A stretch of DNA of 64,000 bases from Paractinoplanes lichenicola. GTDB lineage: Bacteria; Actinomycetota; Actinomycetes; Mycobacteriales; Micromonosporaceae. A program made the translations under genes and the position numbers. Below are positions 44,309 to 52,854 of the stretch, in pieces. Below the pieces are notes generated by a model. The model made no database searches. It was not told the origin of the DNA and was given only the letters and a program-made list of their open reading frames with translations. The stretch spans positions 248,001-312,000 of the forward strand of contig NZ_JAENHO010000014.1 of assembly GCF_016785085.1 (NCBI RefSeq), given 5' to 3'. Within the stretch, counting starts at the first letter, position 1. The number at the start of each line of letters is the position of its first letter.

Positions 44309-44681
44309 CGGGTGCTCGCAACCGCCGCGCGTACGACTCGATCACCGCGCGCCCGGTCTCGGACTCGGCACCCACCACCTCGGTCGTCACCGCGGTGACC
44401 TGGGCCGTCAGCGCCTGCCGGGCCGCGTGCAGGGTGGCCAGGATCGCCCGGGCGGTCTCGTCGGCGGGCCGCCCGCGGATGCCCTCGCCCAGTTCGAGCC
44501 GCACGAGGTCGCCCGTCGCGCCGACTGTCAGCTCGACCAGCCCGTCGTCGCTGCGTGCGGTCGCCGTCACCGCTGCCAGCCGCCCCGACAGCTCGCGGGT
44601 CTGCGCCGCGCGGGCCTCGACGCCGGCCTGCCAGTCTTCGATCATGCGTGCCGCGTCCTCGAGATCACGACCGTCGAACAT
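44301..44681 (-). CDS. YbaB/EbfC-family protein
   Basis: 126 residues from ATG at 44681, with GGAGG about eight bases upstream. The domain resembles the nucleoid-associated YbaB/EbfC fold: helical N-terminus (QAGVEARAAQTRELSGRLAAVTATARS), a two-strand middle (LVELTVGATGDLVRLELGEGI) and a long helix (ADETARAILATLHAARQAL). In actinobacteria such genes often head type VII effector cassettes, where their role is unclear. It is first in the four-gene cassette 44681 to 42433. Confidence 0.85.
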   Translation of the reverse strand: MFDGRDLEDAARMIEDWQAGVEARAAQTRELSGRLAAVTATARSDDGLVELTVGATGDLVRLELGEGIRGRPADETARAILATLHAARQALTAQVTAVTTEVVGAESETGRAVIESYARRLRAPDE

Positions 44682-44748
44682 GGACGAACACCTCCCCGTG
44701 CCGGTCTCGGAACTCAACGTAGCGCCGTTCGCCGGGCCCGCCGGGGCC

Positions 44749-44757
44749 TGTGGATAA
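44749..44757 (-). promoter_or_regulatory. Perfect DnaA-box sequence between the toxin cassette and the ATPase operon
   Basis: TGTGGATAA, the exact reverse complement of TTATCCACA. The surrounding CTGTGGATAACTCGG is identical to that at 6472-6486. It lies in the 136-base divergent region between the YbaB-like gene and the SF1 ATPase gene. Confidence 0.4.
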
Positions 44758-44817
44758 CTCGGCGCCCACGGGCGGTGATCAGCAAGAACTGTCGGTGGAC
44801 CGCGCTACGGTGCCCCG

Positions 44818-46140
44818 GTGAATGCGGAACAGGTGCTGTCCCCGGCCGCCGAGGCGGGGCTCGTCGTCGAGGCCGTCCTGCGCGATCTGCGCGAGGGCGA
44901 TCATCGGGGTGTGGTGGTCGACTCGCCGCCCGGCGCGGGCAAGTCGACGCTGGTCGTGCGGGCCGCCGGCGAGCTGGCGGCGGCGGGCGAGCCGTTGATG
45001 ATCGTGGCCCAGACCAACGAGCAGGTCGACGATCTGATAGCCCGGCTCGGGGCCCGCTCGCCCGAGGTCGCCGTCGGCCGGCTCTCGGCCGTCGACTACG
45101 AGGCGAGCGAGCGCGTTCGCAACCATCCGAATTGCCGCGTCGGGGCCAAGGTGGCCGAGCTCGGCACGCCCGCGGTCACTATCGGCACGGCCGCGAAATG
45201 GGCCACCGTCTCCGAGGGCTCGTGGCCGTGGGCGATCGTCGACGAGGCGTATCAGATGCGCTCCGACGCCCTGCTCCGCGTCGCGCCGCGCTTCGTCCGG
45301 GCGCTCTTCGTGGGCGATCCGGGCCAGCTCGACCCGTTCTCGACAGTCGACGTCGAACGCTGGACGGGCCTGTCGTGGGATCCGATGCAGAGCGCCGTCG
45401 CCGTCCTGCTGCGGCACAATCCCGATCTGCCCGTGCACCGCCTGCCCGTCTCGTGGCGGCTGCCCCACACGGCCGCCCCCGTCGTGGCCGAGGCCTTCTA
45501 TCCGTTCACCGGCTTCCGCTCGGGCACCGGCCCCGGCGATCGCCACCTGGTCTTCGGCCGCCCGTCGCGGGATCGGCTCGACGACGTGCTCGACGCCGCC
45601 GCCGCGACCGGCTGGGGCCTGCACGAGCTGCCCGCCCGCTTCACGATCCGCACCGACGCCGAGGCCGCGGCCGCCTGCGCCGAGCTCGCGGCCAGGGCCC
45701 TGGCCCGCGAGGGCGTGGCCACCTCGGAGTCGGGGGCCGGCCCGCTCACGCCCGGCGGCATCGCCATCGGCGCCGCCCACCGCGATCAGGCGGCCACCAT
45801 CCGGTCACTGCTCCCGCCCGAGGCCAAGGGCGTCACGGTCGACACGGCGAACAGGCTGCAGGGCCGGGAGTACGACCTGACGATCGTGCTGCACCCGCTC
45901 TCGGGCCGGCAGGACGCGACCGCCTTCCACCTCGAATCCGGCCGCCTCTGCGTGCTGACCTCGCGGCACCGGCACGCCTGTGTGGTGGTGGCCCGCGAGG
46001 GCATCGCTGAGCTGCTCGACGCCCATCCGTCGACCGAGCCCGTCCACCTCAACGTGCCCGTCAAGTTCCCCGACGGCTGGGAGGCAAATCAGGCTATCCT
46101 CGCCTATTTACACAAGGGAGTGTCACTTACACGACACTAG
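44818..46140 (+). CDS. SF1-type helicase/ATPase
   Basis: 440 residues from GTG at 44818. Walker A is VVDSPPGAGKSTLVVRAA (about 39-56). The aspartate-glutamate box is AIVDEAYQM, motif III is LFVGDPGQLDPF, and the C-terminal RecA domain shows VTVDTANRLQGREYDLTIVL with a later arginine-rich RLCVLTSRHRHACVVV. It is compact compared with UvrD or RecD and lacks obvious extra domains. It begins a three-gene plus-strand operon with a phage beta-like protein and a prim-pol protein (gaps of 16 and 22 bases), suggesting a replication, repair or defence role. Confidence 0.87.
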   Translation: MNAEQVLSPAAEAGLVVEAVLRDLREGDHRGVVVDSPPGAGKSTLVVRAAGELAAAGEPLMIVAQTNEQVDDLIARLGARSPEVAVGRLSAVDYEASERVRNHPNCRVGAKVAELGTPAVTIGTAAKWATVSEGSWPWAIVDEAYQMRSDALLRVAPRFVRALFVGDPGQLDPFSTVDVERWTGLSWDPMQSAVAVLLRHNPDLPVHRLPVSWRLPHTAAPVVAEAFYPFTGFRSGTGPGDRHLVFGRPSRDRLDDVLDAAAATGWGLHELPARFTIRTDAEAAAACAELAARALAREGVATSESGAGPLTPGGIAIGAAHRDQAATIRSLLPPEAKGVTVDTANRLQGREYDLTIVLHPLSGRQDATAFHLESGRLCVLTSRHRHACVVVAREGIAELLDAHPSTEPVHLNVPVKFPDGWEANQAILAYLHKGVSLTRH

Positions 46141-46156
46141 CCGCTACTTTGAGTTA

Positions 46157-47194
46157 ATGGCGGTCTTCACGACAGCGGCGTCCAGGCCGGACAGTGTCTA
46201 TCGGCCGATCCTGCGGCCCCGCCGCGGCGAGCTGGCGGCCCTGACGCATCTGTCGGCCACCGAGGCCGTACGGGTCCTGCCGATCCTGGAGCTCGACCAC
46301 GGTCCGGGCATCCTCCCGCTGATCCGCGAGCTCCCCCCGCGTACGGGGGCCTTGGCAGTTGATTTCGGCGAGCTGCCCGACCCGGTCGACCGTCTCGTCG
46401 CGCCCTCGCTCGACCTGGCCGAGCAGCTCGCCGACCTGGGCGTGGCCATGCTGCCGGTGCTCCGCGCGCACGAGAGCCGCCGCCGGCTGGCCGCCCACGG
46501 CCTGGCCGCCCGCATGCACCTGCGCCGGGCCGTGCTGCGCCTGCAACCGCATGTCGACGCGGCCAACCCGGCACAGGCCGACATGCTGGCCGAGCGGCTG
46601 CTGAACGCCTCGGGGCTCGAGGTGGAAGAGGTCGACCTGCTGATCGATCTGGCCGAGACGCCCTGCGTGACGCATGCGGCCCGCTTTCAGGAGCAGCTCC
46701 ACCGGATCCTGCGCTGGGCCCGGAGCCGGCCGTGGCGCTCGATCAGCGTGGCCTCCGGCGCGATGCCGCCCAACCTCGACGACCTGCCCACCGACCGCCC
46801 GGTCACGATCGACCGGCACGACGCGCGGGTGTGGGCGCGGATAGGCGAGCCCGGCATCGGCTACGCGGATTACGGCGTCACCTCCCCCGTGCGCCGCCGG
46901 GGCGTCCAGCGGCACCGCCAGCTGCCGACCCTGCGCTACACCGGCGAGCACCACTGGTGGATCTATCGCTGGTCGCGGCGCGGCGGCCGCAGCGACGACC
47001 GCTGTCACGACCTGTGCCGCACGCTGGTCACCTCGTCGCACTGGCCGACGGCCGGGGCCCGCTTCTCGTGGGGCGACGCCGAGATCGCCCGGCGGGCCCG
47101 CATCGCCCCCGGCGGCGGCAGCCCGGCCGGCTGGATGTCGTGGAGCACCTCACACCACATCGCGCAGGTGCTGCAAACCCTCAAGCTCGAGTGA
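46157..47194 (+). CDS. Phage T4-like beta family protein
   Basis: 345 residues from ATG at 46157; an open frame begins earlier but overlaps the ATPase gene. The N-terminus fits the beta-protein family (PF14350): YRPILRPRRGELAALTHLS, then VLPILELDH, and later DFGELPD and VAMLPVLRAHES strands that suggest a TIM-barrel-like core. Conserved tail features include YGVTSPVRR and the aromatic YTGEHHWWIYRWSR. The family occurs in phages and scattered bacterial loci; its biochemistry is unknown to me. It is the middle gene of the operon. Confidence 0.75.
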   Translation: MAVFTTAASRPDSVYRPILRPRRGELAALTHLSATEAVRVLPILELDHGPGILPLIRELPPRTGALAVDFGELPDPVDRLVAPSLDLAEQLADLGVAMLPVLRAHESRRRLAAHGLAARMHLRRAVLRLQPHVDAANPAQADMLAERLLNASGLEVEEVDLLIDLAETPCVTHAARFQEQLHRILRWARSRPWRSISVASGAMPPNLDDLPTDRPVTIDRHDARVWARIGEPGIGYADYGVTSPVRRRGVQRHRQLPTLRYTGEHHWWIYRWSRRGGRSDDRCHDLCRTLVTSSHWPTAGARFSWGDAEIARRARIAPGGGSPAGWMSWSTSHHIAQVLQTLKLE

Positions 47195-47216
47195 AAACTG
47201 TCGTACGCTTGTTCTA

Positions 47217-48074
47217 ATGTCGCTGACAGCCGCATTGGCCTACGCCCGGCATGGCATCCCTGTCCTGCCGGTGCACGCGCCTGACCCACGCGGCGGCTGC
47301 ACCTGCGACAGAGGAGTCTCGTGCGAGCGACCCGGCAAGCATCCCCACCTGCGACACGGCCTCAACGAGGCGACCACCGACCCCCGCCTGCTCGAGGTGT
47401 GGTGGTCCCGCTGGCCCGGGGCCAATGTGGGGCTGCGCACGGGCGTCACGATGGATGTCGCCGATGTCGACTCGGCCGAGGGCTGGCACGGCCTGTGCCA
47501 TCTGCTCGGCGGCGACTTCCCCGTGGGTCCCCGCGTGCGCACCGGTGGCGGCGGCTGGCATTTCTGGTTCACCCCGATGGGCTTCGGCAATCGGGTGCGC
47601 CTGCTGCCCGGGCTCGATTGGCGGGGCGTCGGGGGCTATGTGGTGGCCCCGCCGTCGCGCCACGCCTCCGGCGCGGACTATCGCTGGGTGCATCGGCCGA
47701 GCCGGCCGCTGCCCGAGGGGCCCGCGGCCCTGCGCGCGCTGATCGAGGGCCCGCCCCCGCTGCGAGACAACGGCCCGATCGCGCATCCGACGAGGTATGC
47801 GCGGGCAGCCCTCGCCGCCGAGGCCGACCGGGTCGCCCGCGCCCCCGTGGGCAGCCGCAACGACACATTGAACCGGGCGGCGTTCGCGCTGGGCCGGTTC
47901 ATCGGGGCCGGCCTGCTCGACCTGACCGAGACAGTGCGCGAACTCGAGGCGGCGGCGCGCTTCGCCGGGCTGGGCCGGGCCGAGATCCGCGGCACGCTGC
48001 GCTCGGGGTTGACGGCCGGGCGCCACGCCCCGTTCGACGCGGCCGCGACTGGTGCACCCCGGCACGTGGCGTAA
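47217..48074 (+). CDS. Bifunctional DNA primase/polymerase (prim-pol) domain protein
   Basis: 285 residues of the archaeo-eukaryotic primase superfamily prim-pol domain (PF09250). Key pieces: GIPVLPVHAPDPRGG, a Cys cluster (GGCTCDRGVSCERPGKHP), the metal-binding VADVDSAEGW, RTGGGGWHFWF and the glycine loop DWRGVGGYVVAPPSRH. In plasmid and phage replicases this domain is normally fused to a helicase; here it is alone, but a helicase gene heads the same operon. A C-terminal helical part follows. It begins 22 bases after the beta-protein gene. Confidence 0.88.
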   Translation: MSLTAALAYARHGIPVLPVHAPDPRGGCTCDRGVSCERPGKHPHLRHGLNEATTDPRLLEVWWSRWPGANVGLRTGVTMDVADVDSAEGWHGLCHLLGGDFPVGPRVRTGGGGWHFWFTPMGFGNRVRLLPGLDWRGVGGYVVAPPSRHASGADYRWVHRPSRPLPEGPAALRALIEGPPPLRDNGPIAHPTRYARAALAAEADRVARAPVGSRNDTLNRAAFALGRFIGAGLLDLTETVRELEAAARFAGLGRAEIRGTLRSGLTAGRHAPFDAAATGAPRHVA

Positions 48075-48151
48075 AAGCACTCTTGCCCCAAAGATGGGTT
48101 CATGACCGAGTGGATCGACAAACGTGACAACAGCGCGACCGAGGCCGGGGC

Positions 48152-48826
48152 ATGACCCAGGCGCGGCGATTGAAGCCCTACGACGTCGAGATCTCCGTGG
48201 CGGCGGGGCGCGACGAGACCTGGGAGTCCGTCACGCAGCCGGCCGTCCTCCACCAGTGGTTCGGGTGGGATTACGACGGGCTGTCGGCCGAGATCAAGCA
48301 GATCTTCCTCGACGAGGCGACCCTGCTGGCCCCGGAGCGGATGGGCTGGGCCGACGGGTCCTATCTGGAGGTGAGCGGCGGCGACGACTCGGCGCGGGTG
48401 CGGGTGGCCCGCGAGGGCAACATGCCAGGCGGCCCGGAACACTACGACGCGATCGAGGAGGGGTGGCGGGCGTTCCTGATCCAGCTGCGCTTCCTGCTCG
48501 ACGAGCGGCCGGCGGGCCGCCGCCGCACGCTCTATCTGACCGGCGAGACGACCGGCCGGCAGGCGTTGACGCTCGCGACCGGCGAGTGGCAGCGGTTCGG
48601 GCCCCGGGTGGCCTGGACGGTCGACGGCGACGGCCACCTCGTCGTCGCCGCCGGCCGCGTCCCGCTCGACGAGCACGCGGCGACCCACTTCGAGGTGACC
48701 GTCTCGACGTTCGGCGCCGACGACGCCGCCTTCGAGGCGGCCCGCGAGACGTGGGCCAAGCGCTGGGCCCCCATGGCCGCGGGCGCCGACATCACCACGG
48801 CCGCCGACCCGGCGCCGGGCTCCTAG
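48152..48826 (+). CDS. SRPBCC (AHSA1-like) domain protein
   Basis: 224 residues with the START-like helix-grip pattern: VEISVAAGRDETWESVTQP, LHQWFGW, later YLEVSGGDDSARVRV and a long C-terminal helix (FEAARETWAKRW). Such proteins bind hydrophobic ligands or, like AHSA1, contact Hsp90. No enzyme motif is seen. It lies 77 bases after the prim-pol gene on the same strand, but unrelated family content suggests a separate unit. Confidence 0.8.
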   Translation: MTQARRLKPYDVEISVAAGRDETWESVTQPAVLHQWFGWDYDGLSAEIKQIFLDEATLLAPERMGWADGSYLEVSGGDDSARVRVAREGNMPGGPEHYDAIEEGWRAFLIQLRFLLDERPAGRRRTLYLTGETTGRQALTLATGEWQRFGPRVAWTVDGDGHLVVAAGRVPLDEHAATHFEVTVSTFGADDAAFEAARETWAKRWAPMAAGADITTAADPAPGS

Positions 48827-48950
48827 CCTGATCACCGCCCGGGGTGGGCCGGGCGGGATTGGCGCGGAGTGCGTTTGCGGTCACCCGAGGGTCGATGACG
48901 GCGGCCCCCGCCCGGTAGCCTTGGCCCCTCTGACCTGCCGGGGAGCGATT

Positions 48951-50714
48951 TTGCTGCGGGGTGACTTGGCTTCGGAGACGCCTAGGAGCGTTCTCGCCGA
49001 TCCCGCGCGCCTGCGCTCGGTGGCCCGGCTCAAGCTCGGCTCGCGGGCCGACCCGGCGTTCGACCGCATCGCCACCATCGTCGAACGGCTGGTGGACGCG
49101 CCGGTCGCGCTGGTCACGGTGGTCGCCGCCGACCGTCAGCACCTGCCCGGCCAGGTCGGCCTGCCCGAGGCGCTCGCGGCCGGCCGCGAGATGGCCCTCA
49201 GCCACTCGTTCAGCCGCCACGTCGTCGACGCCGGCGAGACGATCGTGGTCTCCGACGTGCGCGACGATCCACGCATGCGTGACAACCTGGCGATCGGCGA
49301 GCTGGGCGCGATCGCGTTCGCCGGGGTGCCGCTGACCGACTCCGACGGGCTGGTGCTCGGCACGCTGGCCGTCATGGACCGCGAGCCCCGGGTCTGGACC
49401 GCCAGCGAGATCGTGCTGCTCAACGAGCTCGGCGAGGTCTGCAGCTCCGAGCTGCGGCTGCGCATCGCCCGCGAGATCGCCGACGAGGCCCGGCGCGCCG
49501 CCGAGTCCGCGCACGACCAGCTCACGCTGCTGGGCGAGCTGACCGACGCGCTGGCCACGACGATGGACATCGACGAGGCCCTGCAACGGCTGGGCGACAT
49601 GGTCGCGGGCCGCCTGGCCGACTGGTGCCTGATCACGCTGGCCGACCAGGGCGGCACGGTCCGGCACGTCTCGGCCGCCCACCGCGACGAGGCCCACGCG
49701 GAAACCCTCGCCCGGCTCACCGCCACGTTCGACGTGAAAGCGCTGCTGCGGTCGGCGCAGCGTACGGGCCGGGCCGACGTCACCCAGCTGCGCGACCGCC
49801 TGACCGCCGCGGTGGCCGACCGGCTGGGCTGCGCGTCCTGCCTGGTCGTCCCGATCACCTCGCCGGTCACCTATCGCGTGCTGGGCGCGGTGCTGCTGGT
49901 CAACGGCCCCGACCGGCCCCCGTTCGGCAACGCCGAGGAGACCACGGCGGCCGAGGTGGGCCGCCGCGCCGGCATGGCCGTCGACAACACGCGGGTGTTC
50001 GACCGCCAGCGCCACGTCGCCGAGGTCCTCCAGCACAGCATGCTGCCCGAGTTGCCCGAGATGGACGATGTCGACCTGCACGGCCGCTACCTCCCGGCCC
50101 AGGACGGCGCGTCGGTCGGCGGCGACTGGTACGACGCGTTCGCCCAGCCCGACGGCAGCCTGATCCTCACCGTCGGCGACGTCTCCGGCCACGACATCGA
50201 GGCCGCCGCGACGATGGGCCAGGTCCGCAACCTGGTCCGCGGCGACGCCTACGGCCGCGACGACGACCCCGGCCCCCTGCTGGCCCAACTCGACCGCGCC
50301 CTGCACGGCCTGCACGTGCCCGCCGCCGCCACCGCCGTCCTGGCCCGCCTGCGCCGCGCCGACGACGACTACCTGATCTCGTTCGCGAACGCCGGCCACC
50401 CCCCACCCGTCCTGCTCCGCCCCGACGGCGAGGTCGAGATCTGGTGGGAATCCCCCGAACCCCTGCTCGGCCTGATCCCCCGCGACCAGCGCACCACCCA
50501 CCACCGCCGGGCAACCCGAGGCAGCACACTGCTCCTCTACACCGACGGCCTGGTCGAACACCCGGCCCACCTGATCGACGACGGCATCGCCCGCATCCGC
50601 ACCGTCCTGCGCGGCAACGCCGCCCTCCCACCCGACGAACTGTGCGACCGCCTGATCGCATCGGCCCCCCGCCGAGCCGACGACATCGCACTCCTCATCG
50701 TCGGCTTGCACTGA
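48951..50714 (+). CDS. GAF-GAF-SpoIIE protein phosphatase
   Basis: About 587 residues. Start is uncertain: TTG at 48951 has GGGGAG upstream; TTG at 48921 and 48966 are alternatives. The first GAF domain spans about 30-190 (FDRIATIVERLVDAPVALVT, HSFSRHVVDAGETIVVSDVR). The second is about 215-380. The C-terminal 190 residues are a PP2C-like SpoIIE phosphatase: LPAQDGASVGGDWYDAF, LTVGDVSGHDIEAA, FANAGHPPP and TLLLYTDGLVE. It probably dephosphorylates a STAS anti-anti-sigma factor, such as the one at 61552. The regulatory signal would be sensed by the GAF domains. Confidence 0.93.
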   Translation: MLRGDLASETPRSVLADPARLRSVARLKLGSRADPAFDRIATIVERLVDAPVALVTVVAADRQHLPGQVGLPEALAAGREMALSHSFSRHVVDAGETIVVSDVRDDPRMRDNLAIGELGAIAFAGVPLTDSDGLVLGTLAVMDREPRVWTASEIVLLNELGEVCSSELRLRIAREIADEARRAAESAHDQLTLLGELTDALATTMDIDEALQRLGDMVAGRLADWCLITLADQGGTVRHVSAAHRDEAHAETLARLTATFDVKALLRSAQRTGRADVTQLRDRLTAAVADRLGCASCLVVPITSPVTYRVLGAVLLVNGPDRPPFGNAEETTAAEVGRRAGMAVDNTRVFDRQRHVAEVLQHSMLPELPEMDDVDLHGRYLPAQDGASVGGDWYDAFAQPDGSLILTVGDVSGHDIEAAATMGQVRNLVRGDAYGRDDDPGPLLAQLDRALHGLHVPAAATAVLARLRRADDDYLISFANAGHPPPVLLRPDGEVEIWWESPEPLLGLIPRDQRTTHHRRATRGSTLLLYTDGLVEHPAHLIDDGIARIRTVLRGNAALPPDELCDRLIASAPRRADDIALLIVGLH

Positions 50715-50924
50715 AGAAGAAAACGTACGAGTTCCCCGACGCGCTCGCGCCGCAACGCCACGCTGATCGCAGGGTCACCCTCCGCACGCCGCTTCCGGGC
50801 GGGCCCGACCCCAACGCGACCTCCTCCCCATCCCGGGAAGCCGCCCTCAAAGCGCGCCCCACAAACCCACCGCCCCAGGCCCCGACTCGGCCGCTTTACC
50901 GCCGCCAGGCCGCGCCACCGGCAC

Positions 50925-51385
50925 TCGCCCCCACCCAGCCCGGCCGCACCGCCGTCGCCCCAGCCCGGCCGCACCGCCGTTACCGGAGCCCGACCGCGCC
51001 ACTGACACCTCAGCCCAGCCGCATCGCCGTTGCCCCCAGCCCGGCCGCATCGCCGTAGCCCCCGCGCGGCCACACCGCCGTAGCCCCCGCCCAGCCGCGC
51101 CACCGTTACCCCAGCCCGGCCGCACCGCCTTAGCCCCCCGCCCAGCCACACCGCCGTAGCCCCCGCCCAGCCGCCCCACGATTACCCCAGCCCGGACGCA
51201 CCGCCTTAGCCCCCGCCCAGCCGCGCCACCGTCATTTAGCCCCGCCATACCGCCGTAGCCCCGCCCGACCGCGCGACCGTCACCTAGCCCCGCCACACCG
51301 CCGTGCCCCGCCCGACCGCGCCACCGTCACCGTCACCCCAGCCCGACCGCGCCACCGCTACCCCAGCCCGGCAACGCCAACAGCG
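50925..51385. repeat. Field of about 20 degenerate 22-26-base repeats
   Basis: Alternating variants such as CCCAGCCCGGCCGCACCGCCGT and CCGCCCAGCCGCGCCACCGT run head-to-tail for about 460 bases with substitutions and short length changes. The period is not a multiple of three throughout, so no coherent coding frame results. It is longer and more regular than the similar field at 15500-15760. Confidence 0.7.
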
Positions 51386-51579
51386 ACCAAGCCGGGCCGC
51401 GTCTCCGCGGCCATGAGCCATCCACCGCTCTCGCCGCGCCCGAAGTCGCCCCAAATCTGGCCGCGCAATGCCAACTCCCAACCCGGCCGCGCTATGCCAA
51501 GTTCCGAGCAGGACGCCGGCCCGACCGCACCAACCATCCCGGCTTTCCCCTGGTGATCCCCGCGCTGACCGACGGCAAG

Positions 51580-51605
51580 TTATCCACAATCGAGAGTTAT
51601 CCACA
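51580..51605 (+). promoter_or_regulatory. Two perfect DnaA boxes, 17 bases apart
   Basis: TTATCCACA at 51580-51588 and again at 51597-51605, same orientation, in AT-richer DNA about 160 bases before the next gene. No further boxes or replication genes are beside them, so this is not the chromosomal origin. A DnaA titration or regulatory site is possible. Confidence 0.5.
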
Positions 51606-51761
51606 ACGCGGCCCAAATGCGGTCCCGAAGATCGCCCAATCTCGATAAAATGGCTGGTGGCGGGGGACCCCCGGTGGAGGGCGGGCCCATGTGGCGGGGG
51701 GTCCGCAGGGGGCCGATCTAGTGACAACGGGCCCACAGCACGAGCCCGCAAGACACGGTGA

Positions 51762-52535
51762 GTGGCGACTGACGGGGTGGCTGTGGGGGCGGATGCCGAG
51801 GTTTTCGTGTTCGACTACGAGCGCTACCGCCAAGAGATAGTCCCCGTCCTGACCGGCATCCTGCGCGGCGACCCCACCCCGGCCTGGCTCGAAGACCTCT
51901 TCCGCGCCGCCCGGCCCATGGATCAGTGGGGCTTTGACGTGCAGTGGCCGCGCATGGTTGAGGAGCTGCAAGAACGGCCCTTCGATTTGGCGGGCCATGC
52001 CGACTGGCTCGGGGACGACCTGCGCTATCTCGGTGAGCCGCCCGCGAAATTGATGCACCGCACCCTCATGCCATGCCCGCACGGGGACGGGTGTTTCTTC
52101 GGGGCCGGTTCGCAGACGTTCAACGCGCTGCACGAGGCCCTGGTGTCGACGCGCTGCCTGGGGTCGTCGCAGTTCGTGGGGCGTACGGTGGCGCCTGATT
52201 TCTACCGGCCGGTGACCGACGGGCTGCTGACCGCTCTGGGCAGCCGCGGGCTGGTGGTCGGCTTTCAATGGGAGATCAGCTCGGGCATTCTCGGGTGGCT
52301 GACCGTTCCCGAGACCCGTGAGCTGGCCGAGCGGCTGGACCGCCTCGACCTGCCCCGCTACGAGCCGACGTTCGCGGCAATGGCCGAGCAGGATCGCAAC
52401 CGTGACTGGGCGGCCCTGAGCCTGTCGTTCGTCCGTACGGTCGCCACCATCGCCGCGGGGCGGGGGCAGGGCATTCTGTGGGGCAACGATGTCAGTTCCG
52501 AGCTGTGGACGGATGAACTCAATGGAGCTTTCTGA
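51762..52535 (+). CDS. Unknown soluble protein (257 aa)
   Basis: Starts at GTG 51762. Acidic, no signal peptide or membrane span. Features include the N-terminal VFVFDYERYRQEIVPVLTGIL, a central MPCPHGDGCFFG with Cys/His pair, and an aromatic C-terminal half (VVGFQWEISSGILGWLTVPET). No family is recognised. It overlaps the following MazG-like gene by 14 bases, so the two are translationally linked. Confidence 0.6.
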   Translation: MATDGVAVGADAEVFVFDYERYRQEIVPVLTGILRGDPTPAWLEDLFRAARPMDQWGFDVQWPRMVEELQERPFDLAGHADWLGDDLRYLGEPPAKLMHRTLMPCPHGDGCFFGAGSQTFNALHEALVSTRCLGSSQFVGRTVAPDFYRPVTDGLLTALGSRGLVVGFQWEISSGILGWLTVPETRELAERLDRLDLPRYEPTFAAMAEQDRNRDWAALSLSFVRTVATIAAGRGQGILWGNDVSSELWTDELNGAF

Positions 52536-52854
52536 GCTGCGGGCACGCGCCCTCGAGACGGCTGCGCTCTACGACCGGCACAACGTGGCGGCGGGGCGGG
52601 GTGAGTGGAGTCCGAGCGACTTCATGATGGGGTTCGTCGGGGATGTCGGTGACCTGGCCAAGCTGGTCATGGCCGTCGAGGGGCGGCGTGACATCCCGGA
52701 GGCGCGGAAATGGCTGGGGCACGAGCTGGCCGACTGTCTGTGGTCGGTGCTGGTGCTGGCCCAGCGCTACGACGTCGACCTGCCGGCCGAGTTCGCGCGG
52801 ATGACAGCCGAGATCGAGGAGCACCTCAGTCAGAAAGAGAAGCAGGAGCCGTAG
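52522..52854 (+). CDS. MazG-like nucleotide pyrophosphohydrolase
   Basis: About 110 residues from ATG at 52522 (ATG at 52513 also possible). The all-alpha NTP-PPase pattern is present: EWSPSDFMMGFVGDVGDLAKLVMA, with an E/D-rich metal site followed by GHELADCLWSVLVLAQRYDVDL. In active MazG the metal motif is ExxE-x12-28-ExxD. Here the first helix has D-x-x-D (GDVGD) and the second ExxD (ELAD), so activity is plausible. It overlaps the upstream unknown gene, and its end overlaps the convergent nuclease operon by 29 bases. Confidence 0.82.
   Translation: MELSELRARALETAALYDRHNVAAGRGEWSPSDFMMGFVGDVGDLAKLVMAVEGRRDIPEARKWLGHELADCLWSVLVLAQRYDVDLPAEFARMTAEIEEHLSQKEKQEP

Larger units (their letters stand above)
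50715..51761. other. Gene-free 1 kb
   Basis: No gene is recognised between the SpoIIE phosphatase and the next plus-strand gene. About 460 bases are a degenerate tandem-repeat field (50925-51385). The last 200 bases are lower in GC and hold twin DnaA boxes. Open frames here are Ala/Gly/Arg or Pro-rich and follow the repeat period. Confidence 0.6.

Noticed and set aside
44818..48074. Prophage
   Set aside because: No integrase, terminase, capsid, tail or lysis genes and no attachment-site repeats seen.
50925..51385. Possible CRISPR array
   Set aside because: Repeat units are degenerate, without unique spacers of constant length, and no cas genes are nearby. The Cas4-like gene at 54241 has no Cas1 or Cas2.
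51580..51605. Chromosomal origin oriC
   Set aside because: Only two boxes, and no dnaA, dnaN or rpmH nearby. An actinobacterial oriC has many more boxes.
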